64,000 bases of DNA from Muraenolepis orangiensis (GCA_027704905.1 CM050999.1:589144-653143); one strand, 5' to 3'; positions 11,067-26,353 are shown, numbered from the stretch's first letter. Notes: a model not told the origin generated them from the sequence alone. Numbers and translations: made by a program.

Positions 11067-11247
11067 TGTAATGTATGTGATTGCATCTGATGTGTTTTAC
11101 GTATGGACTACGCACCTGCGCATTGCTATATGTATAATGAGATTCACCTGCCTAATCAGTCGAGTAAAGAGAGCGACACGCTCAAGTTATACGAACTTCT
11201 GTCTCTGTGGTTTATTAAGGTTGACTGTGTGTGGTACATACACAACA
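11067..11247 (+). repeat. 5' LTR of the Gypsy element
   Basis: 181 bp, TGTAATGTATG to ACACAACA. No difference from 14919-15099 was seen by eye, which implies a recent insertion. ATTGGCGACGAGG follows directly and is the likely primer-binding region. Confidence 0.95.
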
Positions 11248-11270
11248 ATTGGCGACGAGGATAAAAGTTA

Positions 11271-12623
11271 ATGGACACTCGGAAAAAGGGGAAACTTCAT
11301 GAAGAACTAAACGAAACGGAATATAAACCAAGGATGGCAGGAGCAATCGGGAAATTGGATAGTTACGACAGCTCATCGGAGGATTGGGCAACGTACATCG
11401 AAAGGTTGGATCAGTATTGTGTAGCCAACGACATTGCCGAAGGTAAAAAAGTATCTGTCCTTTTGTGTGCTATGGGGGCGAAAACGTATACATTGTTGCG
11501 TAGCCTGTTAGCGCCCATTAAACCAGCAGAAAAGTCCTACGCAGAGATGGTACGTGTCTTACAAGATCATCTGAATCCGAAACCACTTCTCATTGCTGAA
11601 CGTTTTAGGTTCTATAAACGTAATCAGCTAAAAAAGGAGACGATTGCTGTCTTTGTAGCTGAGCTTAGGAAACTAGCTGAACACTGCGAATTTGGGGGTA
11701 ATTTAGCAGATACCCTGCGTGATCGATTTGTGTGTGGATTAGACAGAGAAAACATACAAAAAAGACTGTTGACTGAGAGAGATCTGACATTCCAACGTGC
11801 CATAGAAATAGCATCTGCCATGGAAACCGCTGCAAAAGACACGGTGGAATTGCGAGAGCAGATGGGCCAAGAGCATCATGTACAGAAAATGGAGTGGAGG
11901 CAACCGAGAACTAGCCCATGCTTTCGCTGTGGGAAGAATTCACACACTCCAGATGATTGTTGGTTTAAAGAGAAAGAATGCAGACAGTGTCAGAGAACAG
12001 GCCACATAGCCAAAATGTGCAGAACAAAAGTGAAAGAGAAAAAGTTTCATAAACAAAAAGGAAAAAATCAAAAGATCCATGATATTGAAACATGGGACTC
12101 AGACTCTGACCAAGATCTAGCCTACTTTGATGTGTGTTCATTAAACAAATCCGACAGGGGAATCATCTGGGTTTCACCCAAAGTGGAAGAGGTTACATTG
12201 AACATGGAGTTGGATACTGGGTCTGCCTTGTCTGTGATCTCCAATAAAGACTACAGGACGCACTTTGCACACCTGCAATTACAATCTACTGCTGTGATGC
12301 TGAAAACATACACTGGGGAGAGGATTACACCACTGGGCGTGATCACAGTGAACGTTAAATATGCTGATCAAGTGCATGTGCTATTGCTGTATGTTATTGA
12401 AAAAGGAGGTGCACCCCTGTTTGGGCGTGAGTGGCTGCGTAAAGTGCAACTAGACTGGCAGTCAATTAAAGAAATGCAAGCTGAAACAGACACTGAAAAA
12501 CAGAGCAGCCGCTCCACAGCTGAAAGACTAAGAAAAATACTGAGGAACACCGGAAAAGTCTTCCAGGAAGGCATTGGAACAAGTCCTACAAGGCATACCA
12601 AGCACACAGTGCTATCTGGATGA
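11271..12623 (+). CDS. Gypsy Gag-protease polyprotein
   Basis: A 450-residue ORF starting with ATG 24 bp after the 5' LTR. The N-terminal two fifths are a Gag capsid-like region (WATYIERLDQYC near residue 40, FRFYKRNQ near 112). Two zinc knuckles follow: CFRCGKNSHTPDDC near 217 and CRQCQRTGHIAKMC near 238. An aspartic protease follows with the active-site motif LDTGSALSVI near 316 and the second loop GAPLFGREWL near 382. It normally leads into RT, but the reading ends about 50 bases past a deletion junction near 12575, after FQEGIGT, in a short out-of-frame tail. Gag and protease look intact. Confidence 0.9.
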   Translation: MDTRKKGKLHEELNETEYKPRMAGAIGKLDSYDSSSEDWATYIERLDQYCVANDIAEGKKVSVLLCAMGAKTYTLLRSLLAPIKPAEKSYAEMVRVLQDHLNPKPLLIAERFRFYKRNQLKKETIAVFVAELRKLAEHCEFGGNLADTLRDRFVCGLDRENIQKRLLTERDLTFQRAIEIASAMETAAKDTVELREQMGQEHHVQKMEWRQPRTSPCFRCGKNSHTPDDCWFKEKECRQCQRTGHIAKMCRTKVKEKKFHKQKGKNQKIHDIETWDSDSDQDLAYFDVCSLNKSDRGIIWVSPKVEEVTLNMELDTGSALSVISNKDYRTHFAHLQLQSTAVMLKTYTGERITPLGVITVNVKYADQVHVLLLYVIEKGGAPLFGREWLRKVQLDWQSIKEMQAETDTEKQSSRSTAERLRKILRNTGKVFQEGIGTSPTRHTKHTVLSG

Positions 12624-14817
12624 CATAGTGATAACAGGAGCCAATGACGATGCCCATCTTGAAAATCTGGAAAAAGTTCTGAAGAGATTAGAAGACTTTG
12701 GATTAAGGGCCAACAAATCCAAGTGTGAGTTTTTCCAGGATTCCATCAAATACTGTGGTCATATAATTGATAAACATGGTCTACACAAGTGCAAGGATAA
12801 AGTTGATGCCGTGCTAAAGGCACCACCACCACAGAGCATTACTCAACTGCGCTCTTTCCTGGGCTTGGTAAACTATTACCGAAAATTTCTCCCCAATCTA
12901 TCGTCAGTGCTGCACCCACTGAACTGTTTGCTCCAAAAGGGCACTAGATGGCGCTGGTCGAAAGAATGTGAAGATGCTTTCAACCAGGCAAAGCAGTTGG
13001 TTATATCTGACAATGTACTTACACACTTTGACCCCCAGTTGCCGCTTAAATTGGCATGTGATGCTTCCCCATACGGGATTGGGGCAGTACTATCACACAG
13101 GTTCGCTGATGGAACAGAGCGACCAATAGCATTTGCCTCAAGATCTTTAAATGCAGCAGAACGTAACTATGCACAAATTGATAGAGAAGCTCTTAGTCTA
13201 GTATGGGGAGTGAAGAAGTTTAATCAGTATTTGTACGGCAAACACTTTACCCTCCTCACAGACCATAAACCTCTTGTCTCAATCTTCAATCCAGGAAAAG
13301 GAGTCCCCGCCATGGCCGCTGCACGTATCCAGAGGTGGGCTTTGTTTTTGGGTGCACATACCTACAGCATTGAGTACAAGGGCACTAACCAGCACGGGAA
13401 TGCTGATGGGCTTTCCCGGCTACCTCTTCAGTTTCAGCCCCCAGAGAGAGCCAAAGAATTGGTGGACATGTTCCACATGGCGCAGGTGGAGCTATTACCT
13501 GTAACAAGTGAGGAGATTGCACGTGAGACAGGCCGTGACCCCACCCTCTCCAGAGTGTTCGACATGACACTGAAAGGCTGGCCACACAAGGGTGATCCAT
13601 CACTGCCAGGCTATTCCAGCCGACGTGAACAACTCACAGTGGACCAGGGATGCATCTTGTGGGGAGCGAGGGTGATCGTTCCGCCAAACCTGCGTTCCAG
13701 GGTCCTGGCTGTACTGCATGAGGGACACTTAGGCGTGGTGAAAATGAAGTGTCTGGCTAGAAGCTTTGTGTGGTGGCCTGGAATTGATGAGCAGTTGGAG
13801 GCATTGGCCAAGACATGCAACGGGTGTCAACAGACCCAAAAGTCACCAGCAACAGCACCATTACACATGTGGGAGTGGCCTACCAAGCCTTGGCAGCGGT
13901 TGCATATAGATTATGCAGGACCCTTCCTTGACCGCATGTACCTGATTGTGGTTGATGCACATTCGAAATGGCCAGAGGTTTTTTGTACAAAGACTGCAAC
14001 CTCTGCAAAGACTGTTGACCTCTTAAGAACATTGTTTTCACGCACAGGGCTTCCACATCAGATCGTAAGTGATAATGGAACACCTTTCACTTCTGCAGAA
14101 TTCCAGCGTTTTGTCAGAAAGAATGGCATCCAACACACCACTGTTGTGCCATATCACCCTGCATCCAATGGACAAGCCGAACGCTTCATTCAGACTTTCA
14201 AGCAGTCCATTAAGGCCATGGACCAAGACGGTGGGTCGCTTCAGCACAAGATTGCAAACTTCCTGTTGGCGTATCGAAACAGCACTCATGCCACAACTGG
14301 ACAGACCCCAGCCATGCTCTTTCTAGGACGTCCACTGAGATCACGCTTGGACTTACTGAAACCCAATCTACACCGACATGTACAGCGCAAGCAGTTTGAT
14401 GCTGCCTTCACTTCAAAACGGCGATCTTTGCGCACCTTCCGTGTTGGACAGCATGTGCTGGCCAGAGACTACCGCAACAATAGTCAAAAATGGCAATCAG
14501 GCACCATTGCATCACAAACTGGGTTGTTGACATACACTGTTAGTGTCGGCCAGGACACAATCTGGCGTAGACATGTTGATCAGCTGTTGGATGCAGGGCC
14601 GACAGACAAGGACTCTGAGCCTACCCCTAGCTGGGATGGACTTGAGTTCAAAGACAGAGTCCCTGACACCAGCGACACCCTTGAAGACCGGGCAGATGGC
14701 TCTGGAGTAGACCCACCTGTAGTCCAAGAGCCTGCTGAAACCTTGACTGATATGCCTGCCAGGCGTTACCCGGACAGAGTTCGTAAACCACCAGAGAGAT
14801 ACTGTCCAAAAGACTAA
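12574..14817 (+). CDS. Gypsy Pol, RT-truncated, with RNase H and integrase
   Basis: An open frame of about 747 codons that overlaps the end of the gag-protease frame in another phase. It begins just before the catalytic YLDDIVITG box, so fingers and most of the palm are gone. The thumb/connection follows with LRSFLGLVNYYRKFLPN. RNase H follows with LACDASPYGIGAVL near residue 165, REALSLVWG and TDHKPL. The integrase has a zinc-binding HEGHLGVV...CNGCQ near 380-415 and a catalytic core with IDYAGPFLDR, SDNGTPFTS and NGQAERFIQ (D, D, E). A GPY/F-like C-terminus contains FRVGQHVLARDY. Integrase looks complete; RT cannot work. No envelope-type ORF or chromodomain was seen. Confidence 0.9.
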   Translation: MEQVLQGIPSTQCYLDDIVITGANDDAHLENLEKVLKRLEDFGLRANKSKCEFFQDSIKYCGHIIDKHGLHKCKDKVDAVLKAPPPQSITQLRSFLGLVNYYRKFLPNLSSVLHPLNCLLQKGTRWRWSKECEDAFNQAKQLVISDNVLTHFDPQLPLKLACDASPYGIGAVLSHRFADGTERPIAFASRSLNAAERNYAQIDREALSLVWGVKKFNQYLYGKHFTLLTDHKPLVSIFNPGKGVPAMAAARIQRWALFLGAHTYSIEYKGTNQHGNADGLSRLPLQFQPPERAKELVDMFHMAQVELLPVTSEEIARETGRDPTLSRVFDMTLKGWPHKGDPSLPGYSSRREQLTVDQGCILWGARVIVPPNLRSRVLAVLHEGHLGVVKMKCLARSFVWWPGIDEQLEALAKTCNGCQQTQKSPATAPLHMWEWPTKPWQRLHIDYAGPFLDRMYLIVVDAHSKWPEVFCTKTATSAKTVDLLRTLFSRTGLPHQIVSDNGTPFTSAEFQRFVRKNGIQHTTVVPYHPASNGQAERFIQTFKQSIKAMDQDGGSLQHKIANFLLAYRNSTHATTGQTPAMLFLGRPLRSRLDLLKPNLHRHVQRKQFDAAFTSKRRSLRTFRVGQHVLARDYRNNSQKWQSGTIASQTGLLTYTVSVGQDTIWRRHVDQLLDAGPTDKDSEPTPSWDGLEFKDRVPDTSDTLEDRADGSGVDPPVVQEPAETLTDMPARRYPDRVRKPPERYCPKD

Positions 14818-14904
14818 GAACATGTGATTATGTTGTAGGATGATAAAAATTGTTCAGATGTAGTTATTACTATTCACCTCCTTAGTTAAATGAGAACATC
14901 AATG

Positions 14905-14918
14905 CTGAAAGGGAGGAG
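14905..14918 (+). other. Polypurine tract of the Gypsy element
   Basis: GCTGAAAGGGAGGAG directly precedes the 3' LTR, as expected for plus-strand DNA priming. Confidence 0.8.
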
Positions 14919-15099
14919 TGTAATGTATGTGATTGCATCTGATGTGTTTTACGTATGGACTACGCACCTGCGCATTGCTATATGTATAATGAGATTCACC
15001 TGCCTAATCAGTCGAGTAAAGAGAGCGACACGCTCAAGTTATACGAACTTCTGTCTCTGTGGTTTATTAAGGTTGACTGTGTGTGGTACATACACAACA
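14919..15099 (+). repeat. 3' LTR of the Gypsy element
   Basis: 181 bp, matching the 5' LTR at 11067-11247 throughout by eye. The base composition and ends (TGTAATG...ACACAACA) are the same. Confidence 0.95.
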
Positions 15100-15119
15100 G
15101 TATGTTTATACAAAAGTCA

Positions 15120-15488
15120 TCAGCTGAGAGGGAGGAGGGAGGGGGAGGGGAGGGGGGGTTGAGGAGGGAAGAGAACATGGAGAAAAAGTTTCCTTGGGTT
15201 AGAGGCAGAAGAGTTTATTTTTGTACGGTAGAAGGCAGATTTAGCAGCCGATACCGTGGAGGTGAAGCCAGCGAGGAGACGGAGGTAGTGAGCGAGGTCA
15301 TCAGAGGAGTCCGATTTCCTCCATTTTCTCTCGGCCGCCCGTAGCTCTGCTCTACAAGCCCGCAGAGGTTCGGACAGCCAAGGAGGTGGAGGAGAGGCTC
15401 GTGCTGGTCTGGAGGTGAGAGGACAGAGAGAGTCGAAGGAGGAGGAGAGAGAGGAAGTCAGAGTGGAGGAGGCTTCCTCCACCGACAA
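15120..15488 (-). pseudogene. L2 LINE linker between endonuclease and RT
   Basis: Minus-strand reading with LRACRAELRAAERKW and SAAKSAFYRTKIN, the conserved linker of fish L2 proteins. It lies in a different frame from the endonuclease ORF (which ends at 15352), so at least one frameshift lies near 15480. It ends at the Gypsy insertion. Confidence 0.75.
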
Positions 15489-16371
15489 GAGAGAGAATTG
15501 TTGGGGGGATGGTAGTGAGGATAGGACAGATGCGGAGAAAGAAGAGGGAGAGAGTTTTCAGGTTACTACGGAAGGTAACAATGTGGGGAGTAGTGGGTAG
15601 GGAGGTGGGGGATTTGAGAGGGAGAGAGAAAGCAACAAAATGGTGATCAGAGACAGGGAGGGGTGTGACCGAGATCACCGAGGTGGTACAGGATCTTGTG
15701 AAGACAAGATCCAGTTGGTTCCCAGCTCTGTGGGTAGGGGGAGAAGGAGTGAGTGTTAGACCGAATATGGCAAAAAAGTTAATGAATTCAGGAGATTGTA
15801 ACTTATCCGACTGGATGTTGAAGTCACCCAGAACCACGAGTGGGGTGCCGTCCTCAGGAAAGCAGCTGAGGAGGGCGTCCATCTCGTCAAAGAAGTCACC
15901 AAGAGGGCCCGGTGGTCGGTAAATTACGGCAATGTTGAGCCTAGTTGGGATTGTAACAGAAACAGCATGAAATTCGAGTGCCGATCTGGTCAGATGACCC
16001 AGAGGGAGTACCTGATATGACCAGTTTGGAGAGACTAGGAGTCCCGTTCCTCCACCACGCCCAGAGGGTCGGGGGGTGTGGGTGAAGGAGTAGGTCGCGG
16101 AGAGAGCAGCTGCGGTAGCCGTGTTCTCGGGGGTGATCCAGGTCTCGGTGAGAGCCAGGAAGTGGAGAGACTGGAGTGCGGCGTAGGCCAGAATGGTTTC
16201 TGTCTTCTTGACCGACGATTGGCAATTCCAGAGTCCCCCTTTCACCACAAGATCTGTGAAGGTAGAAATAGTAGGATAGAGGAGATTGGAAGGGTTGCGG
16301 CGTCGAGAGGGAGAGCCTCGATGCCATCTATTGCGGGAGGATGTCCAGACTACAATGGAATGACGACACAT
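15352..16371 (-). pseudogene. L2 LINE apurinic-like endonuclease domain
   Basis: A 339-residue reading with the APE-type endonuclease signature: GLWNCQSSVKKTE near residue 45, LALTETWI near 72 (metal-binding Glu), VIYRPPG near 150, LVVLGDFNIQ near 178 (catalytic Asp-Asn), LDLVFTRS near 215 and PVSDHHFVAFS near 235. It cuts target DNA in target-primed reverse transcription. It runs out of frame near 15480, before the RT linker, and RT is a further 4 kb away behind the Gypsy insertion. The endonuclease fold itself looks complete; the full polyprotein cannot be made. Confidence 0.88.
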
Positions 16372-16412
16372 AGCAAGGGTAGGGGGACTAGATTTGGCTA
16401 AGTAGGACTAAC

Positions 16413-16852
16413 TCCCTAGACAGACTCCAGTAGAACGACTCCTTGGTCTTTGTTCTGGGTCTTGTTCTGGGACTCCAGTAGAACGACTCCTTGGTCTTTG
16501 TTCTGGGTCTTGTTCTGGGACTCCAGTAGAACGACTCCTTGGTCTTTGTTCTGGGTCTTGTTCTGGGACTCCAGTAGAACGACTCCTTGGTCTTTGTTCT
16601 GGGTCTTGTTCTGGGACTCCAGTAGAACGACTCCTTGGTCTTTGTTCTGGGTCTTGTTCTGGGACTCCAGTAGAACGACTCCTTGGTCTTTGTTCTGGGT
16701 CTTGTTCTGGGACTCCAGTAGAACGACTCCTTGGTCTTTGTTCTGGGTCTTGTTCTGGGACTCCAGTAGAACGACTCCTTGGTCTTTGTTCTGGGTCTTG
16801 TTCTGGGACTCCAGTAGAACGACTCCTTGGTCTTTGTTCTGGGTCTTAGTTC
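16413..16852. repeat. 48-bp minisatellite, about nine units, at the L2 5' end
   Basis: Units of CTCCAGTAGAACGACTCCTT plus GGTCTTTGTTCTGGGTCTTG plus TTCTGGGA, nearly identical to one another. Length divisible by three and no stops leave long open frames on both strands; these are not genes. The position immediately 5' of the L2 coding region recalls LINE promoter monomers. Confidence 0.95.
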
Positions 16853-16928
16853 CTGGGGCCTGACGCTAAATGCTGACGCTAACAAACTACTTCTATGTTA
16901 ATAGCCTATGCGATAGGGAGAGAGACTC

Positions 16929-17430
16929 ATGCAGGGTTAGGCTCCTCCCTGTCGTTAACTCTATTGACTATGGCTGTATGGGCCAGACTGGGTGATTATC
17001 TTAGCACAACAATAGGCCTGTACACCTCACTTACTATGTACAGGTAACTAGCTTTGAGAAAAAGGTTCTACAATTTTATCAACACAAATAACAACAAGAA
17101 CAGCAATAAATCGTATGTCTACTTACCCACAGCAGAATACTATGTAGCCTGCTTCAACAACAAAAATGTACAAGGGGATCCTAGGTGAATCCACTGCTTA
17201 TATGCAGGGTTAGGCTCCTCCCTGTCGTTAACTCTATTGACTATGGCTGTATGGGCCAGACTGGGTGATTATCTTAGCACAACAATAGGCCTGTACACCT
17301 CACTTACTATGTACAGGTAACTAGCTTTGAGAAAAAGGTTCTACAATTTTATCAACACAAATAACAACAAGAACAGCAATAAATCGTATGTCTACTTACC
17401 CACAGCAGAATACTATGTAGCCTGCTTCAA
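16929..17430. repeat. 229-bp tandem duplication (period 273)
   Basis: 16929-17157 and 17202-17430 are near-identical (ATGCAGGGTTAGGCTCCTCC to GCCTGCTTCAA), separated by 44 bp. They lie between the 48-bp array and the (ATT)n target, so they probably belong to the L2 5' UTR. Confidence 0.9.
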
Positions 17431-17450
17431 ATATTATTATTATTATTATT

Positions 17451-17876
17451 TGTCATGGTTACGGTGGTTGGCAGGGGGCGTGGCCAAGCCACGTGCGCTG
17501 GCGGCGCACACAAACACACACCTATACACGATCACCCTGTCTAATTGTTAATCACCTCACCTGGGGTATATATACTATGTCTATCCGTTACCCCAGCGTG
17601 AGGTCGTTACGTATACTGCACGTTGTTCTCCCGTCTGTTTGGTACCCGTCGCCTGCCTACTACCCTGCCGGTACTTCGTACACCCGACATCCCGGTACCC
17701 TGACTCCCCCCCCGTCCCGGACTACTCGTCGGTCTACTACCTGCCGGTACTCCGCGGATCGTCCTCCCCGTGTACCCTTGTGTGTTGTGTGTGCTTTTGG
17801 GAATAAAGCCGTTCGTATCGCTCCACTGTGTCGTTGTCTGCATTCGGGGTCCAACCCACTCCTCTCCATCGTGACA
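17451..17876 (+). mobile_element. Solo LTR, Gypsy type (copy without insertions)
   Basis: 426 bp from TGTCATGGTTACGG to CCATCGTGACA, flanked by (ATT)n on both sides. It has a TATATATACTATG promoter region and GGGAATAAAGCC near the 3' side. It is the empty-site twin of 39479-44815: the same LTR at the same place in the other duplication copy, there split by two hAT elements. Confidence 0.92.
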
Positions 17877-18044
17877 ATTATTATTATTATTGTTAATAAT
17901 AACGTGTGCATTTAATTATGTAAGTCCGTTTAATATGTAAGGGAGACAAATAAAGGAATTCTGAATCCGACAGATTCACGACAATATCATTTGCAGCTGA
18001 AAAAACAGTCACACACAACGTCCCCCCCCCCCCTGGACTTCACG
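17877..18044. promoter_or_regulatory. Upstream region of receptor gene B
   Basis: Conserved with 44816-44985, including AATAAAGGAATTCTGAATCC and ATCATTTGCAGCTG. It is placed where promoter or 5' UTR would be expected, but no defined element is recognised. Confidence 0.3.
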
Positions 18045-18066
18045 ATGGTCGCGATCGCGATTATCC

Positions 18067-18100
<34 letters not shown>

Positions 18101-18189
18101 TACCAGATAAACTCTCGTGTGAAAAGAGAGGAGGGTACAGGTTTGAGGAAGTGACAGAGTGCTCTCTGAAAGAAGCCTTGCTCTCCACA
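18045..18189 (+). other. Candidate 5' exon of gene B with microsatellite-coded hydrophobic run
   Basis: ATG at 18045 opens MVAIAIILC followed by a Val-Cys run encoded by (TG)n (18069-18099), which looks like a signal peptide. In that frame TAA follows at 18108. The frame that continues (LPDKLSCEKRGGYRFEEV) is a different one, so the TG count decides readability. CCACAGTGAGC at 18186-18195 could be a donor. The copy C equivalent (44976-45120) keeps one frame through the repeat but has ACG in place of ATG. How it joins the V exon is unknown. Confidence 0.3.
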
Positions 18190-18299
18190 GTGAGCAGTAG
18201 TTGGAGTTACCAGACAGACAATCCGACAGATACATATAGAGAGACAGACAGAAAGACATACAGACACATACATATAGAGAGACAGACATATACATACAT

Positions 18300-18345
18300 A
18301 GATATAGATAGATAGATAGATAGACAGATAGATAGATATATAGAC

Positions 18346-18377
<32 letters not shown>
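18300..18377. repeat. (GATA)n microsatellite in gene B 5' region
   Basis: Imperfect GATA/GACA repeats end directly at the ATG of the short 5' exon and put an in-frame TAG just upstream of it. Copy C has only about four units (45250-45265). Confidence 0.9.
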
Positions 18378-24176
<5,799 letters not shown>

Positions 24177-24470
24177 CGTGACGTCTGCAGAGAGTATGTG
24201 ATGATATGAAGCCGGCAGCAGCAGCAGCGGCCAGCAATAGCAATTGTATAAAAATTGCAACCAAAAATACTTTATTATATTAACCATCATGTGTGTAAAC
24301 ACGTTATTTTGTTAATAATTGCTTTTTCATATTAGCTATGCCAAACGTACGTACGTTTTTCCAAAAGATTGTTGGCTTTAATTGATTTGGAACATTGTAA
24401 CGGTTGAATAGAGTTTGAGTTTAACAGGTGGGTTAACGTCTATGAGTCGAAGGAAAGTACGATCATCTGT
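24177..24470. other. 3' flank of gene B, end of duplication copy 1
   Basis: Aligns with 52557-52960. Beyond about 24470 the two copies no longer match. No gene is seen. Confidence 0.6.
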
Positions 24471-24929
24471 GTGTCAAGTGACTCGAACTTCAGCAGCCTA
24501 CTTCATTGATGTCTGGGAACAACACAGTAGGCTGCTCTCTCCTTATATGATGAGAAGGCCAGTATTTAGATGGCCTCTAGAGGGCGCCATAGACTCAACT
24601 AATGGGGACAGTGAAAAGTAGTTCAATACCTGTTCTTATTTAATATCCATTATTTAATATTGAATACATGCTTTATTATGTGTGTTAAGTTGCTTTGTCA
24701 TCGACATGACACATCTCTAATTTTAGCAGCATGTACTAAGTCTGTATTAAGTGTAGATTTGAACAGATTTGATGAGCTTTATATTAAAGATGTCTGCAAC
24801 AAAATGCCCCGTGTTTTCTTTGTTCACTACTATGCCCTGACATAATATAGATATATCAATTATAGAATATATCGATTTCTGTATGTTCAGTAGGCCTAAC
24901 AACGGTATTGCCTTTCAAATGTACGGAAA
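24471..24929. other. Unassigned AT-rich stretch
   Basis: Nothing recognised: no ORF, exon or repeat that I can support. Confidence 0.4.
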
Positions 24930-25163
24930 ATGTACACATTTACAGGTATGTTATCAATGAATATGTAGACTACAGGTAGAGGGAGGTAGTTGTGATTACA
25001 ATGCAAGGCAGTCGAAGACATTGATGGTGATGTATTATTATTATTATAGGATATATTGAGCAGAGGTGGGGGGCAGGAGGGGGGGGGGCTGTCATCGTGG
25101 TGCAGAGTTCAGAGAGATGACAGCTGAGGGAAAGAAGCTGTTCCTAAGCCTGCTTGACTTGGA
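24930..25163 (-). mobile_element. LINE family X, 3' portion before an insertion
   Basis: AAGGCAGTCGAAGACATTGA and GATGACAGCTGAGG match 29705-29890. The element resumes at 28482, so 25164-28481 is an insertion. Confidence 0.75.
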
Positions 25164-25322
25164 ACAAGTCAAGTCAAGTCAAGTTTATTGTCACTTCACA
25201 GTTAAAGCAGTGATGTGAAAATCGTATATGTGCAATACCCGACGACAGACAGCAGTTATTAAATAAAAATAGAATAAAAATAGAATAAAGTTTAAAAATA
25301 AAAATAAAAATAAAAATGCAAT

Positions 25323-25838
25323 TTATAAAATGCAAAATATCGGCACAGAAAAGAGCAATTTGTATATATAAATCAATGTAATAAAATATACATTGTTATA
25401 TGCTATACACCCTTTGTTCAGCAGCCTGATGGCCTGACTGTGGAAGCTATCTCTAAGCCTATTTGTATGGCACTTGATACTGCGGTATCGCCTGCCTGAC
25501 GGTAACAGTGAGTACAGTTCGTGGCTGGGGTGGGCAATGTCTTTTATGATTCGTTTGGCCTTGGCCACGCACCGCTGATTGTATACATCCAGGAGGGAGG
25601 GGAGCTCACCTCCAACGACATACTGGGCCGTCCGCACCAGCCTTTGAAGCGCTCTGCGCTCGAGTGCGGTGCAGTTCCCGTACCAGGCGGTGATACACCC
25701 TGTAAGAACACTCTCAATGGTGCCGTTATAGAATGTTCTCAGGATGCGGGGGCCCATGCTGAATTTCTTCAGACGCCTGAGGAAATACAGGCGTTGTTGG
25801 GCCCTTGTAGGGTGTAGAGGAGAGGGCTCAGCACGCAT
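25323..25838 (-). pseudogene. LINE RT C-terminal region
   Basis: Reading with RLYFLRRLKKFSMG, ITAWYGNCTALERR, KAKRIIKDIAHPSHEL and LLPSGRRYRSIKC, close to the fragment at 427-1025 but with an intact end. Its frame differs from that of the upstream RT part at 25769-26353. Confidence 0.85.
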
Positions 25839-26353
25839 CCCTGGGGGGCTCCCGTGTTGAGGGTCAGTGGCTCTGATGTGGTGCTGCCCATCCTCACCAC
25901 CTTGCGGCGGTCGGACAGGAGGTCCAGTATCCAGCTGAACGTGGATGGGGGCACACCTAGACCTCTAAGCTTGGTGTCGAGCTTGGCAGGAACTATTGTG
26001 TTGAACGCTGAGCTGTAGTCCACAAACAGCATTCGCACATAACAGTTCTTTCCCTCCAGGTGGGAAAGGGCAGTGTGGAGGGCCATGGCAATTGCGTCAT
26101 CTGTGGATCTATTTTGATGATATGCAAATTGCCATGGGTCCAGCGTGGCAGGTAACACGGAGCAAATAAAGTCCTTGACCAACCTCTCGAAGCATTTGCT
26201 TACAATTGAGGTGAGGGCTACAGGTTTATTGTCATTCAGGCATGTTACCTTGGGTTGTTTAGAGACAGGCACGATGGTGGACATCTTGAAGACCGCGGGG
26301 ACAACAGCCTGGGACAGAAAGAGGTTGAAGATGTCTGCAAAGACTCCTGCCAA
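25769..26353 (-). pseudogene. LINE RT N-terminal and palm region, catalytic box lost
   Basis: Motifs: NDNKPVALTSIVSKCFE, WQFAYHQNRSTDDAI, LFVDYSSAFNTIVP (first catalytic Asp) and NTGAPQGCVLSPLLYTL. The sequence then jumps at about 25805 directly to the LYFLRR region, so the YxDD box and thumb are missing. It cannot polymerise. Confidence 0.85.

Larger units (their letters stand above)
11067..15099 (+). mobile_element. Gypsy LTR retrotransposon with internal deletion in pol
   Basis: Complete element: 181-bp LTRs at both ends that look identical by eye, a primer-binding region just after the 5' LTR, gag-protease and pol ORFs, and a purine tract before the 3' LTR. The order protease, RT, RNase H, integrase places it in Gypsy. 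It is inserted in the L2 LINE. Flanks are GTGAC on the left and GTATGTTTATAC on the right, so there is no clean target duplication. Most of the RT palm upstream of YLDD is deleted near 12575. Confidence 0.92.
9102..17430 (-). mobile_element. L2 LINE, near full length, split by a Gypsy element
   Basis: The 3' end is at the left (ACATTTACATTTA repeats, then GCAGACGCTTTTATCCAAAG, a common fish L2 3' sequence). Endonuclease and RT lie on the minus strand at 15352-16371 and 9393-11045. The element sits in an (ATT)n tract: paralog 39430-39478 has the same tract joined directly to the LTR, which is the empty site. The 4-kb Gypsy element at 11067-15099 cuts the LINE between endonuclease and RT. A 48-bp minisatellite and a 229-bp tandem duplication occupy the 5' end (16413-17430). 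Confidence 0.85.

Noticed and set aside
9658..11271. Several plus-strand ORFs of 65-176 codons
   Set aside because: Antisense shadows of the L2 RT ORF.
16388..16885. 137- and 165-codon ORFs on both strands with 16-residue repeats
   Set aside because: Direct product of the 48-bp minisatellite; both strands are open for the same reason.
17493..17915. 140-codon ORF across the solo LTR
   Set aside because: LTRs are non-coding; the frame is not kept in the other three copies.
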